Origin: a virus
IMG/VR virus record: IMGVR_UViG_3300030331_001567
Coordinates: 1 to 47,326 of that record
DNA length: 47,326 nucleotides
Strand: one strand, 5' to 3'
Part shown: piece by piece, positions 6,532 through 15,662 of the stretch
How the letters are laid out: every line of letters starts with the position of its first letter
How positions within the stretch are numbered: position 1 is the first letter of the stretch
Translations under genes and position numbers: made by a program
Notes under the pieces: generated by a model
The model's input: only the letters and a program-made list of their open reading frames with translations
What the model was told of the DNA's origin: nothing
Databases searched by the model: none

Positions 6532-7121
6532 TGAAAAGTGTTCATAACTTTGTTATAACACCAAAAGGCAAAAGATATAATAACACAAAAAAAGTTGGTG
6601 ATTCAGAATTAATTCTTAATACAGAAATATTTAATCATCAGTATGTAAACAGAGAAGCAACTGTTATATCAACGCCAATAGCAGGTTATACTGAAATACA
6701 ATCAGGAGACACCGTTTTAGTGCACCATAATATTTTTCGTAGATGGCATGATATTAAAGGCGTTGAAAAAAACAGTAAAAGTTATTTTAACGAGTCAATA
6801 TATTTTGTAAACAAAGATCAGATATTTTTATACAAAACAGAAGACAAATGGATAGCGCCAAAAGGGTATTGTTTCGTAAAGCCTTTAAAATCTATAGATA
6901 AATTTAATATTGAGCGAGAAAAACCATTACAAGGTGTGGTTAAATATTCTGATGGCACTGTAAACGTTAATGATCTTATAGGTTTTAGACCAAACAGCGA
7001 ATATGAATTTATAGTTGATGGCGAAAGACTATATAGAGTTTTATCAAATTTTATTACAATTAAATATGAATATCAAGGAGACGAAAAAGAATATAATCCA
7101 AGCTGGGCGAAAAGCAGTTAA
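6531..7121 (+). CDS. Probable tandem GroES-like (two-barrel) co-chaperonin
   Basis: 196 residues. Each half has the GroES strand order. First half: a loop with ELILN, then REATVISTP, IQSGDTVLVHHNIF and SIYFVNKDQIFLY. These match the mobile loop, the GEVLAVG strand, the VGDIVIFN strand and the closing strand of GroES. Second half: KGYCFVKPL, QGVVKYSDG, VNVNDLIGFRPNSEYEFIVD and YRVLSNFITIKYE, the same series again. A duplicated GroES fold in one chain would be unusual; phage co-chaperonins such as T4 gp31 are also very diverged. It may pair with the phage or host GroEL. Identification rests on pattern, not similarity search. It overlaps the next gene by 56 bases. Confidence 0.55.
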   Translation: MKSVHNFVITPKGKRYNNTKKVGDSELILNTEIFNHQYVNREATVISTPIAGYTEIQSGDTVLVHHNIFRRWHDIKGVEKNSKSYFNESIYFVNKDQIFLYKTEDKWIAPKGYCFVKPLKSIDKFNIEREKPLQGVVKYSDGTVNVNDLIGFRPNSEYEFIVDGERLYRVLSNFITIKYEYQGDEKEYNPSWAKSS

Positions 7122-7344
7122 TGAACTTATTAAAGTAGCTGAAGAAAAAATAATAACTAATACCGAAGACGATGTATCAGCTGATAGATTAAAAAATGCA
7201 GCCGCAACTAAAAAGCTAGCTATATTTGATGCATTTGAAATACTTAACAGAATCCAAGAAGAAGAAAACTTGCTTGAAGGTAAAACGCCTGAAGAAAAAA
7301 AAGTAAAAGTATTTAAAGGGTTTGCAGAAGGAAGATCTAAGTAA
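7066..7344 (+). CDS. Candidate small terminase subunit
   Basis: 92 residues with the start placed at MNIKETKKN (an upstream ATG at 7015 would add 17 residues deeper inside the preceding gene). It is helical and charged: IIQAGRKAVNELIKVAEEKI, then ADRLKNAAATKKLAIFDAFE. Small size, helical content and a position immediately upstream of the large terminase with a TAATG junction fit a TerS that recognises the packaging site. No helix-turn-helix could be confirmed by eye. It overlaps the GroES-like gene by 56 bases in another frame. Confidence 0.5.
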   Translation: MNIKETKKNIIQAGRKAVNELIKVAEEKIITNTEDDVSADRLKNAAATKKLAIFDAFEILNRIQEEENLLEGKTPEEKKVKVFKGFAEGRSK

Positions 7345-9557
7345 TGTACGAGCAAAGTTTAATTAAAATAATAGAACCTATTAAAAAGACTACTATTAGT
7401 AGGCTTAATAAATCTAAAAAATGGAAATATGGATACAATAAAGAAAACGATATCATTGTTATATCAAAAACTGGTAAAATTGGTGAGATCATTGAAATAC
7501 AAGGGTTGCGAATTGCTTTGCCGCTGGAACCAATGCACGTGCACACCAATAAAAAAAGCAAGTGGCAAAAAATAGAATATCCAAAAGAATTAAGTAGATT
7601 AAAAAATATATTTGATTGGAGATCATATCCTGAAGATCAAAAAGAAAAATGGTATGATTATATAAACGAAGAATTTAAACGTAGAGAAGAAGGCTTTTGG
7701 TTTATGAATAATAAAAAGCCTACGTATATAACAGGTACTCATTACATGTATTTGCAATGGAGTAAAATAGATGTAGGTGCACCTGATTTTAGAGAAGCAA
7801 ACAGACTGTTTTATATATTTTGGGAAGCGTGCAAAGCAGACAAAAGGTGCTACGGTATGTGTTATCTTAAAAACAGGCGTAGTGGATTTAGTTTCATGTC
7901 TTCAGCAGAAACAGTTAACTTAGCTACAATATCAAGTGATAGTAGATATGGTATACTATCAAAAACAGGTGCTGATGCTAAAAAAATGTTTACAGATAAA
8001 GTAGTACCTATTAGCATAAATTATCCTTTCTTTTTTAAACCTATTCAAGACGGTATGGACAGGCCAAAATCAGAGCTTGCGTATAGAGTACCAGCTAGTA
8101 AGTTTACAAGAAAAAAGATAACTGCTAACGAGCAGATAGAAGATATACAAGGCTTAGATACAACTATAGACTGGAAAAACACAGGTGATAATAGTTATGA
8201 CGGTGAAAAATTAGCTTTACTTGTACACGATGAAAGTGGTAAATGGGAAAGACCTGATAATATATTAAACAACTGGCGAGTAACTAAAACTTGTCTTAGA
8301 CTTGGTAGTAGAATTATAGGTAAGTGTATGATGGGTAGTACGTCAAACGCTTTAGATAAAGGAGGTGATAACTTTAAAAAATTATACAATGCATCAGATG
8401 TCACTAAAAGAAATAGAAATGGTCAAACAAAATCTGGTTTATATTCTTTGTTTATCCCAATGGAATGGAACTACGAAGGATTTATTGACGAGTATGGAGT
8501 TCCAGTATTCAATAGTCCTGACGTCGACGTGTTTGCCCCAGATGGTGAATTAATTGATATAGGAGTTATAGATCACTGGCAAAACGAAGCTGACGGTTTA
8601 AAAAACGATCAAGACGCTTTAAACGAATTTTACAGACAGTTTCCACGTACTGAAGAACACGCGTTTAGAGATGAAACAAAAAACAGTATATTTAATTTAG
8701 TAAAAATATACGAACAGATAGATTACAACGAAGAAATGTCAAGATCGTTAGGTATTACTACAGGTAACTTTCAGTGGGTAAAAGGAGCTAAAGATACGCA
8801 AGTTATATTTTATCCTGATCAAAATGGTAGATTTAAAGTTAGTTGGGTGCCACCTCAAAGATTACAAAATAGAATAATTATAAAAAACGGTATAAAATAT
8901 CCTGGCAATGAACATATGGGTGCTTTTGGATGTGACAGTTATGACATATCAGGAACTGTAGATGGCAAGGGATCAAAAGGAGCTTTACACGGATTAACTA
9001 AGTTTAGCATGGAAGATGCACCTGCTAATAGCTTTTTTTTAGAATATTTATCAAGACCACCTACTGCTGAAATATTTTTTGAAGATGTATTAATGGCCTT
9101 AGTTTTTTATGGCATGCCAATACTCGCAGAAAATAATAAACCTAGATTATTATACTATTTAAGACGTAGAGGTTATAGAGGTTTTAGTATGAATAGACCA
9201 GATAAAGTTTGGAACAAATTATCTGTTGCAGAAAAAGAAATAGGTGGTATACCAAACTCAAGCGAAGATATAAAACAAGCTCATGCATCAGCAATAGAAA
9301 TGTATATACAAGATCACGTTGGTATAAGACAAGATGGTAGTTTTGGTGATTTATATTTTAATGAATTATTAAACGATTGGGCTAAATTTGATATTAATAA
9401 AAGAACAAAGTTTGACGCTACAATAAGTAGTGGTTTAGCTATTATGGCAAACAATAGACATTTATATGCGCCAAACGTTAAAATTGAAAAACAAAGTTTA
9501 AACTTAAACATATCCAGATATAACAACACTGGAACAAATTCACAAATAATAAAATAA
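7344..9557 (+). CDS. terL: Terminase large subunit (TerL)
   Basis: 737 residues. ATP-driven packaging motor and nuclease that translocates and cuts concatemeric DNA. Walker A variant KNRRSGFSF is near residues 176-184, and Walker B ALLVHDE near 291-297 with catalytic Glu297. GSTSNALDKG (331-340) fits the coupling motif. RNase H-fold nuclease acids are probably Asp531 (GAFGCDSYD), Glu580/Asp581 (FEDVLMAL) and Asp691 (KFDATISSG). The first ~110 residues are an N-terminal extension. TerL is followed two bases later by the portal gene. The gene order terminase-portal-scaffold-capsid supports the call. Confidence 0.92.
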   Translation: MYEQSLIKIIEPIKKTTISRLNKSKKWKYGYNKENDIIVISKTGKIGEIIEIQGLRIALPLEPMHVHTNKKSKWQKIEYPKELSRLKNIFDWRSYPEDQKEKWYDYINEEFKRREEGFWFMNNKKPTYITGTHYMYLQWSKIDVGAPDFREANRLFYIFWEACKADKRCYGMCYLKNRRSGFSFMSSAETVNLATISSDSRYGILSKTGADAKKMFTDKVVPISINYPFFFKPIQDGMDRPKSELAYRVPASKFTRKKITANEQIEDIQGLDTTIDWKNTGDNSYDGEKLALLVHDESGKWERPDNILNNWRVTKTCLRLGSRIIGKCMMGSTSNALDKGGDNFKKLYNASDVTKRNRNGQTKSGLYSLFIPMEWNYEGFIDEYGVPVFNSPDVDVFAPDGELIDIGVIDHWQNEADGLKNDQDALNEFYRQFPRTEEHAFRDETKNSIFNLVKIYEQIDYNEEMSRSLGITTGNFQWVKGAKDTQVIFYPDQNGRFKVSWVPPQRLQNRIIIKNGIKYPGNEHMGAFGCDSYDISGTVDGKGSKGALHGLTKFSMEDAPANSFFLEYLSRPPTAEIFFEDVLMALVFYGMPILAENNKPRLLYYLRRRGYRGFSMNRPDKVWNKLSVAEKEIGGIPNSSEDIKQAHASAIEMYIQDHVGIRQDGSFGDLYFNELLNDWAKFDINKRTKFDATISSGLAIMANNRHLYAPNVKIEKQSLNLNISRYNNTGTNSQIIK

Positions 9558-9558
9558 T

Positions 9559-11979
9559 ATGGCATATACTAGTAAAAGTTATTTTCCTAGCCAAACAGTA
9601 AGCGATGCTGAAAAGTTGAGTTATGACTATGGTTTAAAAGTAGCTAAAGCTATAGAAATGGAGTGGTTTAATGATGAAAGAACAACTAATAGATATAGCT
9701 CATATAGAAACGATTTTCATAATTTAAGATTATACGCTAGAGGTGAACAAGCAATACAAAAGTACAAAGATGAGTTATCTATTAATGGTGATCTGTCTTA
9801 TTTAAATTTAGACTGGAAACCAGTACCTATTATATCTAAGTTTGTAGATATAGTTGTAAACGGTATAGCTGAAAGAACATACGATATACAAGCTTTTTCT
9901 CAAGACGCATACGGTGTTGAACAACGTACTAAGTATATGGAGGATATACTTTCTGATATGGAAACTGAACAGTTTGATCAACAAGCAGCTCAACAATTTG
10001 GTATAAACACTAGACAGAGTGAAATAAAAGAATTACCAGAAACACCTGAAGAGTTAGGTTTACATATGCAGTTAGAATATAAACAATCTGTAGAGATAGC
10101 TCAAGAACAAGCTTTGGCTTTATTGTTTGAAGGTAGTAATTACGAGTTAATTAAAAAACGTTTTTATAGAGACTTAACAGTGCTAGGTATTGGTGCTGTA
10201 AAAACTAATTTTACAACTTCAGAGGGTGCTACGGTTGAATATGTTGATCCAGCTAACTTAGTATATTCTTATACAGACTCGCCTTATTTTGAAGATATAT
10301 ATTATGTTGGAGAAGTTAAAACTATACCTGTAAACGAATTAGCAAAACAATTTCCTCATTTAACTGAGTCTGATCTTGAGGAAATAATGAAAAACAAAGG
10401 TTATAATAGAATTAATTATAACAACAGATACTCTACAAAAAAAGAAGATGTAAACACTATACAAGTTTTATATTTTGATTTTAAAACTTATATGAACGAA
10501 GTTTACAAAATAAAAGAGTCTAAAAGTGGTTCTGAAAAAGTTTTACCTAAAGATGATACTTTTAATCCACCAGAAGGAAAAGAAGGTGAGTACTCAAAGT
10601 TAATGAGATCAATAGAAACTATTTATGAAGGAGCTATAATTTTAGGTACAGATAAGCTGTTAAAATGGGAGATGGCTACAAATATGATGAGGCCAAAAAG
10701 TAATTTTACTAAAGTTAAAATGAATTACGCTATATGTGCTCCTAGAATGTATGAAGGCCGCATTGATTCATTAGTAAGACGTATAACTGGTTTTGCTGAT
10801 ATGATACAGCTTACACATTTAAAACTACAGCAAGTGATGTCTCGTATGATACCAGATGGTGTTTATTTAGACGCAGACGGACTTGCTGAAATAGATTTAG
10901 GCAACGGTACTAACTACAACCCACAAGAAGCTTTAAATATGTTTTTCCAAACTGGTAGTGTTATAGGAAGAAGTTTTACTAGTGATGGAGATATGAATCC
11001 TGGTAAAGTACCTATACGTGAAATACAGTCTGGTACTGGTGGCGGTAAAATGCAAGCTCTTATAGGTAATTATAACTATTACATGCAGATGATACGTGAT
11101 GTGACTGGTTTAAACGAGGCTAGAGATGGTAGCACGCCAGATGTAAATGCTTTAGTAGGTGTTCAGAAACTAGCAGCTGCAAACTCAAATACAGCTACAA
11201 GACATATATTACAAGCAGGTTTATTTTTAACAAATGAAACAGCAGAAAGATTGTCTCTTAGAGTTTCTGATATTATAGAGTATTCTCCAACAAGAGAAGC
11301 ATTTATACAAGCTATAGGTGCTCACAACGTTGCTACACTAGGTGAGATGTCAGAATTACATTTATATGATTTTGGTATTTTTATACACTTACAACCAGAC
11401 GAAGAAGAAAAGATGAAGTTAGAAAATAATATTCAAATGGCTCTGCAGCAAAAAACCATAGATATTGAAGATGCTATAGATCTTAGAGAAATTAAAAACA
11501 TAAAGCTAGCTAATCAACTTCTAAAACTTAGAAGAAGTAAAAAGATGGAGAAAGATCAAGCGATGCAACAACAAAACATACAAGCACAATCTCAAGCAAA
11601 TGCCCAAGCTGCTCAAGCTGCTTCACAAGCTAAAATGCAAGAACAACAAGCTATTACTCAAAGCAAAATGCAATTAGAGCAAATGAAAAGTCAAATGGAA
11701 GTTCAAAAAATGCAACAAGAAGCAATGTTAAAAAAAGAACTTATGGCTTTAGAGTTTCAATATAATATGCAACTAAAGGGTATAGAGGTTGAAGGTTTGA
11801 AAACTAGAGAAAAAGAAAAAGAAGATCGTAAAGATCAAAGAACAAAAATACAAGCTAGTCAACAATCTGAATTAATAGAACAAAGAAAAGGCAATAAACC
11901 TGCTAAAAACTTTGAATCATCAGGTAACGACTTAATGAGTGGTGGTTTTAATATAGACAAATTTGACCCATCATCTTAA
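9559..11979 (+). CDS. Portal protein (head-tail connector)
   Basis: 806 residues. Portal proteins form a 12-fold ring at one capsid vertex through which DNA is packaged and ejected. The assignment rests on size, position directly after TerL and overall layout: a large alpha/beta domain (WKPVPIISKFVDIVVNGIAE near residue 91; ITGFADMIQLTHLKLQQVMS near 410), and a long C-terminal Gln/Ala/Met-rich coiled coil (about residues 663-765). The C-terminal helix extension resembles the 'barrel' of podovirus portals such as P22 and crAss-like phages. It is followed by a 30-base A/T-rich leader and the scaffold gene. Confidence 0.85.
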   Translation: MAYTSKSYFPSQTVSDAEKLSYDYGLKVAKAIEMEWFNDERTTNRYSSYRNDFHNLRLYARGEQAIQKYKDELSINGDLSYLNLDWKPVPIISKFVDIVVNGIAERTYDIQAFSQDAYGVEQRTKYMEDILSDMETEQFDQQAAQQFGINTRQSEIKELPETPEELGLHMQLEYKQSVEIAQEQALALLFEGSNYELIKKRFYRDLTVLGIGAVKTNFTTSEGATVEYVDPANLVYSYTDSPYFEDIYYVGEVKTIPVNELAKQFPHLTESDLEEIMKNKGYNRINYNNRYSTKKEDVNTIQVLYFDFKTYMNEVYKIKESKSGSEKVLPKDDTFNPPEGKEGEYSKLMRSIETIYEGAIILGTDKLLKWEMATNMMRPKSNFTKVKMNYAICAPRMYEGRIDSLVRRITGFADMIQLTHLKLQQVMSRMIPDGVYLDADGLAEIDLGNGTNYNPQEALNMFFQTGSVIGRSFTSDGDMNPGKVPIREIQSGTGGGKMQALIGNYNYYMQMIRDVTGLNEARDGSTPDVNALVGVQKLAAANSNTATRHILQAGLFLTNETAERLSLRVSDIIEYSPTREAFIQAIGAHNVATLGEMSELHLYDFGIFIHLQPDEEEKMKLENNIQMALQQKTIDIEDAIDLREIKNIKLANQLLKLRRSKKMEKDQAMQQQNIQAQSQANAQAAQAASQAKMQEQQAITQSKMQLEQMKSQMEVQKMQQEAMLKKELMALEFQYNMQLKGIEVEGLKTREKEKEDRKDQRTKIQASQQSELIEQRKGNKPAKNFESSGNDLMSGGFNIDKFDPSS

Positions 11980-12009
11980 CAAATTTATTAATTATTATTA
12001 TATTATATT

Positions 12010-13182
12010 ATGGAAGAAAACAAAGAAAACGTAGTTGAAGAAACTACACAAGAAACAACTGAAAAAGTTGAAGAAACAAAAAAACCAAATATTAATGAAG
12101 ACGGCGATTATGTCGTTAATTTAAATAAACCAGAAAACAATGAACAACCAGAAGAAAATACAGAAAGTAACACTGACGACAGCGGAGTGGCTGCAGAGCC
12201 TGAAAATGCCGAGCCCGTACAAAAACAAGAAGAAGTACAACCGGAAGCAGAAGCACAAGAAATTTCAGTACTAGAAGAAATAAAAGAGGAAGACGTTGTT
12301 GAAGAAATAACAGAAGAAGTTGAAGAAGCTATAGCTAAGTCAGAAGCTACTGGAAAACCACTACCAGAAAACATACAAAAACTTGTAGACTTTATAGAAG
12401 AAACTGGTGGTGATATAAATGATTATGTAAAATTAAATCAAGATTACAGCAAGTTAGATAATCAAGATTTATTATACGAATACTACAAACAAACAAAACC
12501 TCATCTAAACGCGGAAGAAATAAACTTTTTAATGGAAGATACATTTTCTTACGATGAAGACGTAGATGAAGAAAAAGATATAAGAAGAAAAAAATTAGCG
12601 TTAAAAGAGCAAGTTGCCAGCGCTAGAGCCCACCTGGAAGGGCAAAAATCCAGATACTATGAAGATATCAAAGCTGGTTCAAAGCTAACGCCTGAACAAC
12701 AAAAAGCTATAGATTTTTTCAATAGATATAACAAGGAGTCAGAAGCAAAAAAAGAAACAGTTAAAAAGAACTCACAAATTTTTACACAAAAAACTAATCA
12801 AGTTTTTAACGACAAGTTCAAAGGTTTTGAATATAATGTTGGTGATAAAAAATACAGGTTCAATGTAAACAATGCTGAAGAAGTTAAGACAACACAGAGC
12901 GATATAAATAATTTTACTAAAAAGTTTTTAGATAAAAATTCTACATTATCAGACGCTAAAGGTTATCACAAATCTTTATTTACAGCAATGAACGCAGATG
13001 CTGTTGCAAAACATTTTTATGAGCAGGGTAAAGCTGATGCTTTAAAAGATAGCGTCACTAAATCTAAAAACATTGATATGAGCCCAAGGCAAAGCCACGG
13101 GGTTGTTGAAGCGAATGGTATAAAAGTAAAAGTGTTAGATAATTCTTCTGATTTTAAGTTTAAAATTAAAAACAATAACTAA
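12010..13182 (+). CDS. Acidic head scaffold-like protein
   Basis: 390 residues. The first ~120 are very acidic and disordered (Glu/Thr/Pro-rich, for example EEIKEEDVVEEITEEVEEAI), followed by helical segments, and the final third is more basic (YRFNVNNAEEV, SDFKFKIKNNN). Position between portal and major capsid genes, an acidic N-terminus and a basic C-terminus match internal scaffolding proteins such as T7 gp9, which guide capsid assembly and leave before DNA packaging. A role as a prohead core protein with processing by a protease is also possible. A repeated A/T-rich leader precedes the start. Confidence 0.72.
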   Translation: MEENKENVVEETTQETTEKVEETKKPNINEDGDYVVNLNKPENNEQPEENTESNTDDSGVAAEPENAEPVQKQEEVQPEAEAQEISVLEEIKEEDVVEEITEEVEEAIAKSEATGKPLPENIQKLVDFIEETGGDINDYVKLNQDYSKLDNQDLLYEYYKQTKPHLNAEEINFLMEDTFSYDEDVDEEKDIRRKKLALKEQVASARAHLEGQKSRYYEDIKAGSKLTPEQQKAIDFFNRYNKESEAKKETVKKNSQIFTQKTNQVFNDKFKGFEYNVGDKKYRFNVNNAEEVKTTQSDINNFTKKFLDKNSTLSDAKGYHKSLFTAMNADAVAKHFYEQGKADALKDSVTKSKNIDMSPRQSHGVVEANGIKVKVLDNSSDFKFKIKNNN

Positions 13183-13202
13183 CAATTTAAAATTACAAAA
13201 TT

Positions 13203-14711
13203 ATGGCAATTAATGCAGGAAGTAATTTGAATAGCGTTCCAGCTTCACAGAAGCAAACGCTTGAGTCAAATTATATAGATTTTACAAGTGCTACAACTAA
13301 AGGTTGGGCACAGCAGTACGTGCCAGACTTGATGGAGAAAGAAGCTGAGGTTTTTGGGCCTCGTACAATTTCTGGTTTCCTTGCTCAAGTCGGTGCAGAA
13401 GAGTCAATGACAGCTGATCAAGTTATTTGGTCTGAGCAGTCAAGACTACATATATCAGTTAAAGGTACATTAAACACAGGTACATCCGTATTTACTGTAA
13501 CTTCTGATATTGATGGAAACAATGCTTCATCTACCAACGTATTTACTTTAGCTAACCACGGTGTTAGATTAAATGATATCGTTTTAGTAGCTGTAGCTGG
13601 TAGAGTTATAAGAGCTCACGTAACTAAAGTTGATGGTGTAGCTATTACAGCTCAACCATATAGTGTTGAAAACTTTGATGATGACTCATCTATAGCAACA
13701 GGTTCATCAACAGCTGCAACTTTATTAGTTGTAGGTTCTGAGTTTAAAAAAGGTGTTAACGGTCAAGGTAGTTATGGATCAGGAACTGGTTCTGCAAGAA
13801 CTGTAAAACCAACTCACGTATCATTTACTAATAAGCCAATTATTATGAAAGATGTTTATGAGATCTCTGGGTCTGATGCATCTCAAATTGGTTGGGTAGA
13901 AATTACAGGTGAAGCTGGTCAATCAGGTTACTTATGGTACTTAAAAGCAGAAGGCGAAACAAGATCTCGTTTTACTGATTACTTAGAAATGACAATGATG
14001 GAAGCTGAGAAAACTAATGCAAACTCTCACATTGTTGACGCTGGTGGTACTAACGACACTGACTACGCTGCTCTAGGTGCTATATCTGGTACTGAAGGTT
14101 TATTTGCTGCTATCGAAGATAGAGGTAATGTAACTACAGGTGTTAATGGTGTTAACGCTGCTACTGATTTAGCTGAGTTTGATGCTATTTTAGCTGAGTT
14201 TGATTCTCAAGGAGCTATTGAAGAAAACATGTTATTTGTTAATAGAGCTACTAGTTTAGCTATTGATGATATGTTAGCTTCAATGAACTCTTATGGGGCT
14301 GGTGGTACTTCTTATGGAGTATTTAACAACTCAGAAGATATGGCACTTAATTTAGGCTTTTCAGGTTTCCGAAGAGGTTCTTATGACTTTTATAAGACTG
14401 ACTTTAGATACTTAAACGACAAAGCTACTAGAGGAAGTATTAACGAAAGAGGTACTACAGATGCTATCAGAGGGGTTATTATTCCAGCTGGTGTATCAAC
14501 AGTTTATGATCAAACTTTAGGTTCTAACTTAAAACGACCGTTTTTACATGTTAGATTTAGAGCTTCACAAACTGACGATAGACGTATGAAAACTTGGACT
14601 ACTGGTTCAGTTGGTGCGGCTACTTCTGAGTTAGATGCAATGCAAATACACTATTTATCTGAAAGATGTTTAGTTGTACAAGGTGCAAATAACTTTATGT
14701 TAATGAAGTAA
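13203..14711 (+). CDS. Major capsid protein (HK97-fold, inferred)
   Basis: 502 residues. Directly after the scaffold gene, and followed at once by a terminator-like hairpin with a UUCG loop, an arrangement often used for highly expressed capsid genes. N-terminal helix and E-loop-like strands (YVPDLMEKEAEVFGPRTISG), a Thr/Ser/Gly-rich beta insertion (~90-200), then an alpha/beta core (EIEE-like region with TDYLEMTMMEAEKTNAN) and a C-terminal ISYLSER-like strand region (MQIHYLSERCLVVQGANNF). No motif alone proves an HK97 fold; the call rests on gene order, size and composition. The inserted domain could be a surface knob. Confidence 0.82.
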   Translation: MAINAGSNLNSVPASQKQTLESNYIDFTSATTKGWAQQYVPDLMEKEAEVFGPRTISGFLAQVGAEESMTADQVIWSEQSRLHISVKGTLNTGTSVFTVTSDIDGNNASSTNVFTLANHGVRLNDIVLVAVAGRVIRAHVTKVDGVAITAQPYSVENFDDDSSIATGSSTAATLLVVGSEFKKGVNGQGSYGSGTGSARTVKPTHVSFTNKPIIMKDVYEISGSDASQIGWVEITGEAGQSGYLWYLKAEGETRSRFTDYLEMTMMEAEKTNANSHIVDAGGTNDTDYAALGAISGTEGLFAAIEDRGNVTTGVNGVNAATDLAEFDAILAEFDSQGAIEENMLFVNRATSLAIDDMLASMNSYGAGGTSYGVFNNSEDMALNLGFSGFRRGSYDFYKTDFRYLNDKATRGSINERGTTDAIRGVIIPAGVSTVYDQTLGSNLKRPFLHVRFRASQTDDRRMKTWTTGSVGAATSELDAMQIHYLSERCLVVQGANNFMLMK

Positions 14712-14718
14712 CATTTTT

Positions 14719-14748
14719 AAAAGACCGGGGCTTCGGCCTCGGCCTTTT
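14719..14748 (+). terminator. Intrinsic terminator after the capsid gene (UUCG loop)
   Basis: AAAAGACCGGGGC-TTCG-GCCTCGGCCTTTT, a 13-bp stem with one A/C mismatch and one G-U pair, closed by a C(UUCG)G tetraloop, starting 8 bases after the capsid stop. The 3' side ends in TTTT and continues TATTTTATT. Placed to end or attenuate transcription after the most abundant protein. The symmetrical A/T ends mean it could also act as an mRNA 3'-end stabiliser. Confidence 0.85.
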
Positions 14749-14777
14749 ATTTTATTAATTTTATTATATATTATATT

Positions 14778-15605
14778 ATGGCAAAAAAACAAGAAACAAA
14801 AAAAGAAAAGGTAGAGGTACCTGTTGTCGAAACACCAGTTGTTGAAACACCAAAACCTAAAAAAATTCAAAACAAAAAAGATAATTGGGAAATAAAAGAT
14901 AGAATTTACTATTTATTAAGAGACAGAAAACCTCTTAGTCACACGGTAAAATCTTCAAATATACATTGGTTTGATGAAGAAAAAGGTTATGAAAGAGAAT
15001 TAAAATATACTTCTAACCAAAGAACGCCTTTTGTTGACGAAATGGTAGGTGATCAAAGACTAGAACATATAGTTTTTAGAAATGGTTATCTTATGGTTCC
15101 TAGGGAAAAGACAGTTTTACAAAAGTTGTTATCATTGTACCACCCACATAAAGATATTTTATTTTATGAATATCAAGCTGAAGAAGAAGCAAAATCAGAA
15201 GTTGAAGTAATTGAATATGAAATAGAAGCTTTGATGGCTGCTAAAAGCATGGATATAGATACAGCTGAAGCTATAATGCGAGCAGAGATAGGATCTAGCG
15301 TATCAGATTTAAGTTCTAAAGAACTTAGAAGAGATTTGTTACTGTTTGCTAAGTCAAATCCTTTTTTATTCTTAGAATTAGCTTCTGATGATAACGTACA
15401 GCTTAGAAATTTTGGTATTAAAGCTGTTGAACATGGTATTATTAAACTATCTTCAGATCAAAGAACTTTCATGTGGGGTTCTAACGATAGAAAACTAATG
15501 AACGTACCTTTTGACGAACACCCATATTCAGCATTAGCTGCTTGGTTTAAAACAGACGAAGGTATGGAAATTTATTCCAATATAGAAAAAAGATTAAATA
15601 ACTAA
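14778..15605 (+). CDS. Hypothetical protein downstream of the capsid gene
   Basis: 275 residues. Starts with a Lys/Pro/Val-rich linker (about 1-35, with two copies of PVVETP), then an alpha/beta domain (DNWEIKDRIYYLLRDRKPLS; GDQRLEHIVFRNGYLMVPR), an acidic helical region (AEEEAKSEVEVIEYEIEALM) and a terminal helix-rich domain. No enzyme motif or membrane segment. Position between the capsid and head-tail adaptor genes suggests head completion or decoration. Both flanks carry UNCG-loop hairpins, so its transcript level may be set separately from the capsid gene. The start is preceded by an A/T-rich leader resembling that of the scaffold gene. Confidence 0.65.
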   Translation: MAKKQETKKEKVEVPVVETPVVETPKPKKIQNKKDNWEIKDRIYYLLRDRKPLSHTVKSSNIHWFDEEKGYERELKYTSNQRTPFVDEMVGDQRLEHIVFRNGYLMVPREKTVLQKLLSLYHPHKDILFYEYQAEEEAKSEVEVIEYEIEALMAAKSMDIDTAEAIMRAEIGSSVSDLSSKELRRDLLLFAKSNPFLFLELASDDNVQLRNFGIKAVEHGIIKLSSDQRTFMWGSNDRKLMNVPFDEHPYSALAAWFKTDEGMEIYSNIEKRLNN

Positions 15606-15611
15606 TCAAAC

Positions 15612-15649
15612 TGTAGAGGTGATCGCCCTACGGGGCGATTACAACTACA
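15612..15649 (+). other. Two-part RNA hairpin with UACG tetraloop
   Basis: Inner stem GTGATCGCCC/GGGCGATTAC (10 bp, one G-U pair) closed by C(UACG)G, plus an outer 5-bp stem TGTAG/CTACA separated by a small A/G internal loop. It lies 6 bases after the 275-residue gene's stop. There is no T-run after it, so it is more likely an mRNA stabiliser, processing site or weak terminator than a standard intrinsic terminator. The GC content contrasts with the A/T-rich surroundings. Confidence 0.65.
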
Positions 15650-15662
15650 ATAAAAAAATAAT

